From a virus, in IMG/VR virus record IMGVR_UViG_3300036715_000723, positions 1-44,284 of that record: a DNA stretch of 44,284 bases. One strand, 5' to 3'. The position numbers were made by a program, and so were the translations under genes. Below the pieces are notes generated by a model. That model had not been told where the DNA came from. It searched no databases and saw only the letters and a list, made by a program, of their open reading frames with translations. Of this stretch, positions 5,045-13,382 are shown piece after piece (positions within the stretch are counted from its first letter, which is position 1; the number at the start of each line of letters is the position of its first letter).

Positions 5045-5269
5045 TCAATTAACATCTTTTAATTCCCAATCTATTTCCTCATGTTCAGTTACTTCATATA
5101 AATCTTCTAATCTATTTCTTTTAATCCAATCTTCGGCTTTCTTTTTACTATCAAATTTTTTAGCATCACAATAATATACTTCTTTCTTTTTTAAATAATT
5201 AAGATAATGTCTTAATAACTGGTCTTTACTTTCTACAACATAAGTGTAAATTTTATCTTTACTTTTCAT
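5045..5269 (-). CDS. Small charged protein, unknown function (74 aa)
   Basis: A 74-residue highly charged protein: basic N-terminal two thirds (LLRHYLNYLKKKEVYYCDAK, then KKKAEDWIKRN) and an acidic end (VTEHEEIDWELKDVN). The middle looks like two helices around a short YYCDAKKFDS strand. It is the first - strand gene after the divergent region and reads away from the late operon. The start context is A/T-rich without a Shine-Dalgarno site. No family recognised; a small anti-host or regulatory protein is possible. Confidence 0.65.
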   Translation of the reverse strand: MKSKDKIYTYVVESKDQLLRHYLNYLKKKEVYYCDAKKFDSKKKAEDWIKRNRLEDLYEVTEHEEIDWELKDVN

Positions 5270-5444
5270 AACATTTTTAATTTTAAGTTTATATTAATAT
5301 ATAATTAGCGTTACATTATAAACGTGGAAGCGTGACAACAAACTCTAACTAATTGATTTTCAACCCTGTAAATAAGATTAATCGTGTACTATATATATAA
5401 GGTATAAATATTAATTTAAAAATAGTATAATAAATAAAATAAAA
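5270..5444. promoter_or_regulatory. Divergent intergenic control region
   Basis: This is the point where transcription diverges between the left and right gene blocks. It holds no supported gene. It contains a GC-richer direct repeat CGTG-GAAG-CGTG (about 5323-5334) that stands out in the AT-rich surroundings, and a TATATATATA-like run near 5390. Left-going promoter elements for the 74-residue gene must be here, but I see no clean TAnnTTTG box on the - strand. Confidence 0.5.
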
Positions 5445-5476
5445 TTTGCTTATTCTAAAAAGGTTTATTACATTTG
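5445..5476 (+). promoter_or_regulatory. Bacteroidota-type promoter of the late block
   Basis: TTTG at 5445-5448, a 20-base spacer, then TACATTTG at 5469-5476. This matches the Bacteroidota housekeeping promoter (TTTG at -33, TAnnTTTG at -7, spacing 19-21). Counting the box as centred on -7 puts the transcription start at about 5480, which is the A of the ATG of the 28-residue frame, so the mRNA would be leaderless. Confidence 0.75.
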
Positions 5477-5479
5477 AGT

Positions 5480-5566
5480 ATGCCAATGAATTTACCAATA
5501 ATAGAAGATGATATTAATCAAGATATTAATTCTATGATATTAATGGGTTTAGAAATATTTAATTAA
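5480..5566 (+). CDS. 28-residue leader peptide or small gene
   Basis: An ATG-to-TAA frame (MPMNLPIIEDDINQDINSMI and eight more residues), acidic, ending one base before the ATG of the 263-residue gene. Tight spacing suggests translational coupling. The predicted transcription start falls on its first base, so it could be read as a leaderless message or be a non-coding leader of about 88 bases. No family is recognised. Confidence 0.5.
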   Translation: MPMNLPIIEDDINQDINSMILMGLEIFN

Positions 5567-5567
5567 T

Positions 5568-6359
5568 ATGAGCAAAGAACATAAATTAGAAAATATTGTA
5601 GATGATATTCTACAAGTATGGAACAAAAATTGTAGTGATAATGGAGTAGATAAAGTCTATTTAGTTACCACTAATTTTAGAAGTAAAAAAATAAAATTTG
5701 CTGATAAAGAAAATAAAGTATTTGAAGGTACAGTAAATATTGGGGAGTTATGTTTAACTGAAAGTATTAATAGTGGTACTTTAACTAAACTTATTTATCG
5801 TACAGAGGTACCAAGTGAAAATTTACCACCTAAAAATTATAAAGGTAATGAGTATGCTTGGAAAGAACTTAATAATTATCAAGTTAAAACAAGTCTTTAT
5901 AATTCTTTTTTATATGAATGTATTGGTACATTTTGTGCTACTACTACTAAATTTTTTAATGATAAACAAATTGCTGAATATGATTTAGATTTAGATAGAT
6001 TAAAAGGTGATGATTTATATAAAGGGGTATTTATTGAAGTTGATAAAGCAAGTGATGAAGATTGGTTTAAAGTAGGAGATAAATATGAAGTATTTACTCA
6101 AACACAATCTAATAACTGGGGAGTATATTCTTACAGGCAAGATCACAAAAATGGTATTGGACAAATTCCTTTAACTCATGCTAAGATAGTTAAGGAAAAT
6201 AAAGAAGAATTTAAAGTTGAAATTTGTGAAACAAGAGAACAATTAAATAAAATTAAAAAAGTAAAAGAAATAGTTACTGAAACTTTAGAAGTTAAAGAAA
6301 AGGTAGCTAATAAATTAAAAGAAATTAAACCTAAAAAACAACGAGTTAAAAAAGTTTAA
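5568..6359 (+). CDS. First late-block protein, unknown function
   Basis: A 263-residue soluble protein. Residues 1-110 look alpha/beta (SKKIKFADKENKVFEG, YRTEVPSENLPP), 110-205 carry KGVFIEVDKASDEDWFKVGD and NWGVYSYRQD, and the last 55 residues are a Lys/Glu-rich helical tail ending KPKKQRVKKV, suited to binding nucleic acid. It is the first full gene of the right-going block, 1 base after the small leader frame and 1 base before the IHF-like gene, so the three are surely co-transcribed. Its place next to an IHF-like protein and packaging genes suggests a DNA-related or morphogenesis role. Not recognised. Confidence 0.7.
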   Translation: MSKEHKLENIVDDILQVWNKNCSDNGVDKVYLVTTNFRSKKIKFADKENKVFEGTVNIGELCLTESINSGTLTKLIYRTEVPSENLPPKNYKGNEYAWKELNNYQVKTSLYNSFLYECIGTFCATTTKFFNDKQIAEYDLDLDRLKGDDLYKGVFIEVDKASDEDWFKVGDKYEVFTQTQSNNWGVYSYRQDHKNGIGQIPLTHAKIVKENKEEFKVEICETREQLNKIKKVKEIVTETLEVKEKVANKLKEIKPKKQRVKKV

Positions 6360-6360
6360 T

Positions 6361-6678
6361 ATGTCTGTTCCTGTTGATTTTACTATAAATAAAATAATAG
6401 ATAATATCTATGCTAAACTTGATGGTAAAATAGATAAAGAAGTTATACAAAATGTTATTAACTTTCAAAGTTTTACTGTAAGACAAGGTATAGAAGATGG
6501 AGATAATATACATCTGAGATATATAGGTTCTTTTAAATTTAATCATAAAAGAGCATTTAAAATGCAAGAAGCTGGTAAAGACGCTTCTATGAAAGTAGAA
6601 CAAGAGATTGTAAAAAAAGAAGGATCTAAATCTTGGAAAGTAAAAGAAACAAGACGAATAGTATTTAAAAGAATATAA
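6361..6678 (+). CDS. HU/IHF-like DNA-binding protein
   Basis: A 105-residue protein of about the size of bacterial HU/IHF subunits. N-terminal helices (residues 5-45) are followed by HLRYIGSFKFNHKRAFKM, which corresponds to the HU/IHF strand-and-arm start (I.GFG.F.....R in the family), then a basic arm region (SMKVEQEIVKK) and a basic C-terminal strand (WKVKETRRIVFKRI). Crassvirales genomes carry conserved IHF-like genes near the packaging and head genes, as here. Such proteins bend DNA; in the phage they may organise the genome or assist packaging. It starts 1 base after the preceding stop. Confidence 0.7.
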   Translation: MSVPVDFTINKIIDNIYAKLDGKIDKEVIQNVINFQSFTVRQGIEDGDNIHLRYIGSFKFNHKRAFKMQEAGKDASMKVEQEIVKKEGSKSWKVKETRRIVFKRI

Positions 6679-6679
6679 A

Positions 6680-7354
6680 ATGTTTTTTAATGTAGAATCA
6701 GGATTACTAACTTTAGCAAAAGAAGAACTTAGAAATAATGTTCTTTTTCGTGCTGTATTAGAACGTGATAAAGGAAGTGATGGTGACCATGATGGAAGAA
6801 AAAAGTATAAAGCTTTTAAAGAATTTTATTATGTATGGTGGGTATGTGATGTTAGAAGCCCAGGAGTTCGTGCAGGTTATAATGATAAAGAATTATCTTT
6901 ACAGGGAATTAAAGAAGCCCGATTAGAAACGAATTATAAACCTGATAAATTAATTAAAGATGTTATTGCTTATTATAAAGAAGAACAAAGTAAGTTACTT
7001 ATAACTGGAACAGCAGTTACTAATTTAATTAAAGGTATTAGATTAGCTGATGTTTTATGTCAACGTATTATAGGTAATATGGAACAAATTCTTCAAAGTG
7101 AAAATGAAGAACAAAAAATGCGTGAAGATTTAATTGATAAAGGAGAAACTCCACCACCTATCAATATAATAGATATGGCTGGTAAGACTCAAGCTTTAAT
7201 TAGTCAATATGACCAATTAATAGCAATAGCAAATAAAACTCCTAAAACATTAGCTGTATTAGAAGAACTTGAAACTAAATTAAAAAAAGAAGAATCAGGT
7301 TCTATAACAGTAAGAGGTGGTCATAAAAAAGGTAATCGTTCAGACCCAAAATAA
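6680..7354 (+). CDS. Conserved crAss-type protein upstream of terminase, possible small terminase
   Basis: A 224-residue protein. The N-terminal half has aromatic and basic residues (KAFKEFYYVWWVCDVRSPG), followed by helical regions (about 90-200) and a basic, glycine-rich end ITVRGGHKKGNRSDPK. I recall similar RGG..KGNR-type ends in crAss-like genomes. It lies between the IHF-like gene and the terminase region. Helical content, size and position would fit a small terminase subunit, which recognises DNA for packaging, but no helix-turn-helix is obvious, so this is only a suggestion. It starts 1 base after the preceding stop. Confidence 0.6.
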   Translation: MFFNVESGLLTLAKEELRNNVLFRAVLERDKGSDGDHDGRKKYKAFKEFYYVWWVCDVRSPGVRAGYNDKELSLQGIKEARLETNYKPDKLIKDVIAYYKEEQSKLLITGTAVTNLIKGIRLADVLCQRIIGNMEQILQSENEEQKMREDLIDKGETPPPINIIDMAGKTQALISQYDQLIAIANKTPKTLAVLEELETKLKKEESGSITVRGGHKKGNRSDPK

Positions 7355-7357
7355 ACT

Positions 7358-7621
7358 ATGAGTTGTATTCCTTGTCAACAAGCTAAAGCTTTATTAAATA
7401 AATCCTATAATATAATAGAAGGGTATAGTAATTTAATATCTTCTACCCCTGAGATTGAACAAATGGCAGAAGCAAGATATAAAGTATGTTTATCTTGTTC
7501 TAATAAAAAACCTTTAATTATTGTTAGTCAAGTACAACATTATATATGTGAAATATGTGTATGTCCAATAGATGCAAAGATAAGAGCAACAAATGAAGTT
7601 TGCCCTAAAGGTAATTGGTAA
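7358..7621 (+). CDS. Small zinc-binding (Cys-rich) protein
   Basis: An 87-residue protein with nine cysteines in a metal-site pattern: MSCIPC at the N-terminus, then VCLSC, then ICEICVCPIDAKIR and a final VCPKGNW. Two CxxC pairs plus the CxCP and CP motifs indicate one or two zinc sites of rubredoxin/zinc-ribbon type. The pattern CxxCxCP..AK.R....CP.G.W occurs in many phages of Bacteroidota, always uncharacterised. It starts 3 bases after the previous stop. A structural or protein-binding role is likely. Confidence 0.75.
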   Translation: MSCIPCQQAKALLNKSYNIIEGYSNLISSTPEIEQMAEARYKVCLSCSNKKPLIIVSQVQHYICEICVCPIDAKIRATNEVCPKGNW

Positions 7622-7645
7622 ATTAAATAATTAAAAATAAATAAA

Positions 7646-7735
7646 ATGGATTGTCAAAAATTATTAATCGACAACAAAAACGCTTCAACCAAATCTAAAA
7701 TTACATCTAATAACATACCTTTTGGTATTAAATAA
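7646..7735 (+). CDS. Possible 29-residue peptide
   Basis: An ATG-to-TAA frame starting MDCQKLLIDNKNASTKSK. It has the AAATAAATAAA leader typical for starts in this genome and fills most of the 121-base gap before the wall-enzyme gene, ending 7 bases before that start. It is hydrophilic and of unknown function. The good start context supports it; its small size leaves doubt. Confidence 0.4.
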   Translation: MDCQKLLIDNKNASTKSKITSNNIPFGIK

Positions 7736-7742
7736 ATTACTT

Positions 7743-8366
7743 ATGGAAAAATTATCAACAGCACAACTTTTAGCAATGTTTAAGTCTAAAAGTTATATTT
7801 TAAATGATACGCCCTACTATCCAAACTTATTTGGTGTAAGAAAAGAAACAAATATACCTAATCAATTTGATGATTTTATTGGTGCAGTATGGAAAGATAA
7901 ATATGGTGCTTGGTTAAGTTGTTGTTATGAAGGAACAACTGATCCTGGTATGTATTGGTTAGAACACCCTATGAATGTTAATGGTACTGCTATTATAGTT
8001 CCTGATCAATATCTTGGAGTATATAAATTAGGGCAACATATGGGTTATGCTGCTTATGAAGAGATTAAACCTTTTACTTATGTAAGAGATACTAATAAAG
8101 ATAAAATATTAAATTGGTTATATCGTACAGTAGGTTATAAAAAATATGTAGAAAATGGTAAAACTAATTTACATCATGCTGGAGAACTTGTAAATAATCC
8201 TTCTACTTTTGTAGAAAAATGGAGTGCAGGTTGTCAAGTAGTAAAACGTATTTTAGAATTTGGTTGCTTATTAGAGTTAGGACAAAATTGGGTTAATTTA
8301 ATTAAAGGTATTAATTCTTTTAACTATACATTATTTGAAGAAAAAGATATATGCGAAGTAAAATAA
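7743..8366 (+). CDS. Putative YkuD-like (L,D-transpeptidase fold) cell-wall enzyme
   Basis: A 207-residue protein from the ATG at 7743; a TTG 7 codons earlier is possible but has a worse context. It follows a phage family with the pattern pY.P..FGVR....PN.FDD near the N-terminus, a G..YW..HP segment, KLGQHMGYAAYEEI, and the C-terminal NLHHAG (His144, His145) with WSAGCQVV (Ser161, Cys164). A His about 20 residues before S.GC recalls the H...SxGC site of YkuD L,D-transpeptidases, so Cys164 is the candidate nucleophile. Such a phage enzyme would cleave or modify peptidoglycan at entry or lysis. No signal peptide is seen. The fold link is from motif likeness only. Confidence 0.6.
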   Translation: MEKLSTAQLLAMFKSKSYILNDTPYYPNLFGVRKETNIPNQFDDFIGAVWKDKYGAWLSCCYEGTTDPGMYWLEHPMNVNGTAIIVPDQYLGVYKLGQHMGYAAYEEIKPFTYVRDTNKDKILNWLYRTVGYKKYVENGKTNLHHAGELVNNPSTFVEKWSAGCQVVKRILEFGCLLELGQNWVNLIKGINSFNYTLFEEKDICEVK

Positions 8367-8653
8367 AATATTGTCAAAATTATAAAGAGATACAAGAAAA
8401 TCAAATGCTAAGAAATGATGCATTAGTTTATAATCAGCATAATCCTTATTCTCCAATTGAAGTTCCTAAAAGATTAGAACCTGAATATAGTATAACATAT
8501 TATAATTTTAAAGTTATGAATGTATTAGATTTTGTTATTGAACCAACAAAAGATAAAGACATTATAGCAAATATCCACCCTAAAGGAGAATTAAGATTAG
8601 AATATAGTCCTTTAATTGAAAGTAAATTAAATTTAATATTTAATGGAGAATAA
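8351..8653 (+). CDS. Hypothetical protein (100 aa)
   Basis: A 100-residue protein starting MRSKIKYCQNYKEI, overlapping the end of the wall-enzyme gene by 16 bases in another frame, which suggests coupled translation. The N-terminal half is helical and polar; the C-terminal half is more beta-like (YSITYYNFKVMNVLDFVIEP, then LRLEYSPLIESK). No membrane segment and a single cysteine. Function unknown; part of the packaging/lysis neighbourhood. Confidence 0.6.
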   Translation: MRSKIKYCQNYKEIQENQMLRNDALVYNQHNPYSPIEVPKRLEPEYSITYYNFKVMNVLDFVIEPTKDKDIIANIHPKGELRLEYSPLIESKLNLIFNGE

Positions 8654-8654
8654 T

Positions 8655-8828
8655 ATGACTGTACAAGAAGTTAGAGATAAATATAAAGATAAAAAAATTA
8701 TTTGGGGTAGATTAGTAACTAAATCAAATAAAGCTTTAAATAGACAAAAAAGAAAAAATAAATTTACTTTTCTTATTAGTAAAAAAATTAAAAATAAAAC
8801 ATACCATTTAGTATATGCCATTCGATGA
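8655..8828 (+). CDS. Small basic protein before terminase
   Basis: A 57-residue, very basic protein (MTVQEVRDKYKDKKIIWGRL, then KSNKALNRQKRKNKFTF) from the ATG at 8655, one base after the preceding stop; an in-frame ATG at 8643 would overlap that gene. It overlaps the start of the terminase gene by 14 bases and ends in TGA. Position and charge would suit a DNA- or RNA-binding helper of packaging, but it is short for a small terminase. Function unknown. Confidence 0.55.
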   Translation: MTVQEVRDKYKDKKIIWGRLVTKSNKALNRQKRKNKFTFLISKKIKNKTYHLVYAIR

Positions 8829-10950
8829 TAACGGACTTTACCAATTTGAAGATATATCTTTTGTAAATACAAGTGAATTTACTAAAGCTGCTCAAACTTT
8901 TAAAAAACATGGGTTTTATATTGACCCTCGTATAGAAGGTACAAGAGAATATAATGAATTTTGGGATATAGAAGAAGATAGAAGAAAAAATGGAATGACA
9001 CTTCCTGGAAAATTAACTATTGATTCTAAAGGACGTTCTAAAATACAAGAAGTACATATTACAGGGGAACATTACGGGTTCTTAAACTATGCTCGTATTT
9101 TTAGAACTAAAGATGAAGAGAGTACAGAATTAAAACATATTGTTAAAAATTCACCATTATTAAAAAATGCAAGAAAAGTTGGAAAGAAAGATATGGATTT
9201 TCCAGCTTTTTTTGATGGGCAATATCATTATTTTAAAGCTAAAGAAGTAGCAAGAAATAATGGTCTTCATGTACTTGTAATGAAATCTCGTCGTAAGGGT
9301 TTTTCTTATATGGAAGGATGGGATGCTGCTGATACTATTAATCTTGATCCTTATTGTACTGTTCTGTTAGTTGCTCACGATTTAAAATATTTAACTAAAG
9401 GTAATCAAATCTTTGGTATGGCTAAAAGTTATTTAGAATTTCTCGAATTAAGTACTGATTGGAGTAGGGGTTTTTTAAAGAATGATAAAGAGTTTGTTAA
9501 ATTGGGTTATAAAGATGAGGGAAGTGTAATTGAAAAAGGTTATAAAAGTATGCTTTTTGCAGTTTCAGCAATGAATAATCCTGATTGTGCAGTAGGTAAA
9601 GATGCTGTTAAAATTAAATTTGAAGAGATTGGTAAATTTCCTAATTTAAAAGAAACACTTGATGTTACATTATCTACTACTGAAGCTGGTGAATTACAAA
9701 CTGGTCAAATAATTATGTTTGGTACTGGTGGTACTGATGAAGCAAATTGGGAACAAGCTGAACAGATATACTATAATCCAGAAGATTATGGTTGTATGGT
9801 CTTTGATAATATTTGGGATGAAGGAGCAAAAGGAACTAAAGCAAGTTTCTTTTTTCCTCAAAGTTTAAATCTTGAACCTTACATAGATGAACATGGTAAT
9901 AGTTTAATTAATGAAGCTAAAAGAGTTACAGAAGAAAATAGACTTAAAAAGAAATCAATAAGTAAAAGTGCTTATGAATATTCTAAATATGTAGGACAAC
10001 GTGCTGAATGTCCTAAAGAGTCTTTTGCTAGAAGTGGGGATAGTATATTTCCTGTTGCAGATATAATGATGCAACTTCAAAGAATTGAGAAAGATAATGA
10101 CTTTAAATACTTAGCAAGAGAAGGTCAATTAGTTAGAGAAAAAGATAAAGTTAAATTTAAACATAATAGTGAGTTAGAAGCTATGCATCTTCCTACTCAT
10201 CCTCCTGTTTATAGTGATAAAATTGGAAAAAATTCTGATGTTCATGGTTGTTATGTAGAATGGATTTCTCCTTATAGAGATAAACAAACTGGACAAATCC
10301 CTAAAGGTATGTATAGAATTTGGCATGATCCTTATGCACAAGATAAAGCAAAAGATAACATCACTATTAAAGATTCATTAGGTAGTGCTTATGTTTATGA
10401 AAGAGTTAATAATTTAACATCAGGTAATGGTGATATTTTAGTAGCTTCTTTAATAGGTAGACCTGAAAGAATGGATGATTATAATGAAAATTTACTTAGA
10501 CTTGCTGAATATTGGAATGCTGAGGTAATGTTTGAAAGTAATCGTGGAGATGTTAAAGGGTATTTTGCCCGTAAAAGAATGTTGCATTTACTTGCAGATG
10601 AGCCTGATTTAGAATGGGAAAAAGAAATTAAAAAAACAAGAACAAAAAGTAAAGGTATGGTTATGAATGATGCACGAAAAGGAAAAGGTGCAATATATCT
10701 TCGTGATTGGCTTACACAAAAAAGAGGAATAAGTGAAAATGGAGATGATAAATGTAACTTAGATTATATTTATGATGCGGGATTATTAAAAGAGTTGCTT
10801 AAATGGAATTTAAAAGGTAATTTTGATAGAGTTTCTACTTTGATAGTAGGAATGTATGATATGCATGAATGTTTTAATAAAGAAATTAAAACAGAAACCC
10901 CTGTTAATAGACAAGATTTTTTTAATAGAAAATTATTTACTAATAGTTAA
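8815..10950 (+). CDS. terL: Terminase large subunit
   Basis: A 711-residue DNA-packaging motor protein. ATPase part: a Walker A-like MKSRRKGFSYMEG (residues 156-168) in the form typical for crAss-type terminases, where the classical GKS/T is replaced; a Walker B-like VKIKFEEIGKF with Glu270/Glu271; and a coupling motif FGTGGTDE (about 302-309). Nuclease part: acidic residues in YRIWHDPYAQD (Asp505), VMFESNRGD (Glu574) and a C-terminal GMYDMHE (Asp682), the usual RNase H-like layout. It pumps DNA into the prohead through the portal and cuts it. It overlaps the small gene upstream and is followed 9 bases later by the portal gene. Confidence 0.93.
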   Translation: MPFDDNGLYQFEDISFVNTSEFTKAAQTFKKHGFYIDPRIEGTREYNEFWDIEEDRRKNGMTLPGKLTIDSKGRSKIQEVHITGEHYGFLNYARIFRTKDEESTELKHIVKNSPLLKNARKVGKKDMDFPAFFDGQYHYFKAKEVARNNGLHVLVMKSRRKGFSYMEGWDAADTINLDPYCTVLLVAHDLKYLTKGNQIFGMAKSYLEFLELSTDWSRGFLKNDKEFVKLGYKDEGSVIEKGYKSMLFAVSAMNNPDCAVGKDAVKIKFEEIGKFPNLKETLDVTLSTTEAGELQTGQIIMFGTGGTDEANWEQAEQIYYNPEDYGCMVFDNIWDEGAKGTKASFFFPQSLNLEPYIDEHGNSLINEAKRVTEENRLKKKSISKSAYEYSKYVGQRAECPKESFARSGDSIFPVADIMMQLQRIEKDNDFKYLAREGQLVREKDKVKFKHNSELEAMHLPTHPPVYSDKIGKNSDVHGCYVEWISPYRDKQTGQIPKGMYRIWHDPYAQDKAKDNITIKDSLGSAYVYERVNNLTSGNGDILVASLIGRPERMDDYNENLLRLAEYWNAEVMFESNRGDVKGYFARKRMLHLLADEPDLEWEKEIKKTRTKSKGMVMNDARKGKGAIYLRDWLTQKRGISENGDDKCNLDYIYDAGLLKELLKWNLKGNFDRVSTLIVGMYDMHECFNKEIKTETPVNRQDFFNRKLFTNS

Positions 10951-10959
10951 TATAATATA

Positions 10960-13296
10960 ATGGCAATTTACCCAAAACAAAAATTACCTCTTAATGAAAA
11001 AGATGATGCATGGAAGCATTCTAATGTAGATTACCTTGCTGATAATACAGATTTTTATGCTGGTGATAAAAGAGATTTTAGTGCTTTATATAGAGCTGCT
11101 TCTGGTAAGTTAGATAAAGAGGCTTATAAATATGTATTAAATCCGTATAATAGTACAGATGAAAATTTGCAGAATTATCCTGCAATGATGCGTAATATGG
11201 ATATTATTACTCCTATTATAAATTTATATATGGGAGAAATGGCTGATAAACCTACTGGTGATGAAGTCATAGTTAATAATGCAGATGTTTTAAGTAAATA
11301 TAAAGAAGGATTAAATCAACAAATGATGGCATTAGCCTCACAAGATTTTATTAATCAATTAAATGCATCTGGTCAAAATACTGGAATACCTTCACAAGAA
11401 TTACCTGATTTTAAAAAGTTTGCAGAAGAATATAAAGAAAATTGGAATGATCAAAGAGCAATATTTGGTCAAGAAGCTTTAGATTATATTAAATATAATT
11501 GTGATTTAAAAGATAAAATTCAAGATGCTTTTTATGACTGGTTAGTAACAGGTCATTGTTATTCTTTTAAAGAACCAAGAGATAAAGATGTCCATTATGA
11601 AATTATACCACCTTATGAATTATGGCATGGTATAAGTTCTACTAACTTTATTGAGGATGCAAATTTTGCTGTACGAAGATTTAGACGTACTCCTAATGCA
11701 ATAGTAGATATGTTTAGACATTATCTTAAACCTGATGATATTACTTGGTTAGAAACATTAAGTACAAGTGTAATTACAACAACTGATATTGGAGTATTAC
11801 CAAATGTAGATAATACATTAGATACAAGAGTTCCTGGTTTTTATGATAAAGGGTTAAATTTAATTGATATTTTTCATGCTACTTGGAAATCTTTTAAAGA
11901 GGTTGCTATATTAACTTATACAGATGAGTTAGGACAAGAACAAGAAATGGAAGTTAATCCTAATTATATTCTTAATGAAGAACAAGGAGATATAAAATTA
12001 ACTAAAGAGTATATTAGTGAAGTATGGGAAGGTTATAGAATTGATAAACATTTATATCTAAAAATTCAACCTATTTCTGCACAAAGAAATGAATTAAATA
12101 ATTCAAGTAAATGTAAATTACCTTATAATGGTAGAGTTGGTTATAATAAACATACTGCAACATCTTCTATTGTTAGACAACTTTTAAATTATCAAGCTTT
12201 ATATAATATATACCATTACAGGGGAGAACTTACATTAGCAAGAAGTAAAGATAAAATTATGACTATGCCAATAGGTTTAATACCTAAAGGTTGGTCACCT
12301 GAGAAAGCATTATGGTTTGCAGAAACTACTGGTATTATGTGGTTTGATGAAACTGCACCTAATGCTGCTGCTGTTTTAAGTGCTATTAAAGGAGTTGATT
12401 TAAGTCTTGGTAATTATGTTCAACAAATGCGTGAACTACTAAAAGATATTAAAGATGAAGCTTGGGATAGTGTTGGTATGAATAGACAACGTTATGGAGA
12501 TAGTAAAGCTAGTGATGGTAAAGGGGTAACTGACCAAGCTATTATGAGAAGTTCTACTATTACAAGAGAGTTATTTAGACGTTTTGAAAAATTTATTGAA
12601 ACTGATAAACAAGGTTTATTAGATATTAGTAAAGTAGCTTGGGTAGATGGTAAAAAATCAATGTATGTGACTTCTGATGGACGTAAGAAATTTTTTGAAG
12701 TTAATTCAGTTGACCATTTAGAGTCTGATTATGGTGTGTTTTATAAAGATAGTTCTGAAGAACAAGGTAAATTACAAGAAGCTAAAGGAGTTGCTAGAAT
12801 GATGGCTCAAAAAGGTGGGGTAGGTGCAAGTTTAATATTTGAAACTATTGATGCTAATAATTTTAGTCAATTAAAAAAATATGCAAGAAAGTTTGAAGAT
12901 ATACAACAAGAACAAGCTAAAGCTGAACAAGATGCTAATAGACAGAATGAACAAGTTTTACAAGATAAAATAGATAAAAATGATGCAGCTAATAGAGATA
13001 ATAAAATACAAGTAGCTACAATTACTACTAATGGTGTGATTGAAGCTGCTCAAATAAAAGCTCATACAGACATTACTACAACAGGTATGAATAATCAACC
13101 TGATGAAGAAGATACTGAAAAAGATAGTACTGGTTTAATAATGAGAGAGTATCAAAAAGCTAAACAGGAAAAAGATAAATTAGCTTTAATTGCTTCAAAA
13201 AATAATCAAGATGCATTAAATAAAGAAGCTGACTTAAATCTTAAAAATAAAAAAATAAATGCTGATATAAAAAAGAATAATTCAGCTCAAAAATAA
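10960..13296 (+). CDS. Portal protein
   Basis: A 778-residue protein directly after the terminase gene, the usual portal position. Residues 1-100 are typical of portals (FYAGDKRDFSALYRAASG; MMRNMDIITPIINLYMGEM), followed by the wing/stem region (residues 150-640), containing DWLVTGHCYSFKEP, VPGFYDKG and a helical KDIKDEAWDSVGMNRQRYGD. The last about 130 residues are Lys/Asp/Gln-rich and helical, forming a long tail like the barrel of P22-type portals. Portals form the dodecameric ring at one vertex through which DNA passes and on which the tail is built. Length is on the large side, as expected in Crassvirales. Confidence 0.9.
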   Translation: MAIYPKQKLPLNEKDDAWKHSNVDYLADNTDFYAGDKRDFSALYRAASGKLDKEAYKYVLNPYNSTDENLQNYPAMMRNMDIITPIINLYMGEMADKPTGDEVIVNNADVLSKYKEGLNQQMMALASQDFINQLNASGQNTGIPSQELPDFKKFAEEYKENWNDQRAIFGQEALDYIKYNCDLKDKIQDAFYDWLVTGHCYSFKEPRDKDVHYEIIPPYELWHGISSTNFIEDANFAVRRFRRTPNAIVDMFRHYLKPDDITWLETLSTSVITTTDIGVLPNVDNTLDTRVPGFYDKGLNLIDIFHATWKSFKEVAILTYTDELGQEQEMEVNPNYILNEEQGDIKLTKEYISEVWEGYRIDKHLYLKIQPISAQRNELNNSSKCKLPYNGRVGYNKHTATSSIVRQLLNYQALYNIYHYRGELTLARSKDKIMTMPIGLIPKGWSPEKALWFAETTGIMWFDETAPNAAAVLSAIKGVDLSLGNYVQQMRELLKDIKDEAWDSVGMNRQRYGDSKASDGKGVTDQAIMRSSTITRELFRRFEKFIETDKQGLLDISKVAWVDGKKSMYVTSDGRKKFFEVNSVDHLESDYGVFYKDSSEEQGKLQEAKGVARMMAQKGGVGASLIFETIDANNFSQLKKYARKFEDIQQEQAKAEQDANRQNEQVLQDKIDKNDAANRDNKIQVATITTNGVIEAAQIKAHTDITTTGMNNQPDEEDTEKDSTGLIMREYQKAKQEKDKLALIASKNNQDALNKEADLNLKNKKINADIKKNNSAQK

Positions 13297-13347
13297 TTAA
13301 AATAAATATAAAAGTTTATTTAAAAAGAAAGTAATTTTAATACTAAA

Positions 13348-13379
13348 TTTGTAAAATAAATAATAAACAACTAAATTTG
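13348..13379 (+). promoter_or_regulatory. Bacteroidota-type promoter before the scaffold/capsid genes
   Basis: TTTG at 13348-13351, a 20-base spacer, then TAAATTTG at 13372-13379. Both boxes are part of a 10-base direct repeat ACTAAATTTG spaced 28 bases apart. As at 5445-5476, the -7 box ends 3 bases before an ATG, so the predicted transcript starts on the A of the start codon at 13383. With the terminator at 16152-16184 it frames a scaffold-capsid unit. Confidence 0.75.
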
Positions 13380-13382
13380 ACT

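Noticed and set aside
6346-6603. Open frame on the - strand
   Set aside because: It lies opposite the IHF-like gene, is rich in Phe/Ile/Tyr as expected for an antisense shadow of AT-rich coding DNA, and lacks an own start context.
7722-7742. TTG as start of the wall-enzyme gene
   Set aside because: The ATG at 7743 has the usual A/T-rich context and the 29-residue frame ends just before it.
13377-13382. TTG as start of the scaffold gene
   Set aside because: It lies inside the -7 box, upstream of the predicted transcription start; the ATG at 13383 is better.
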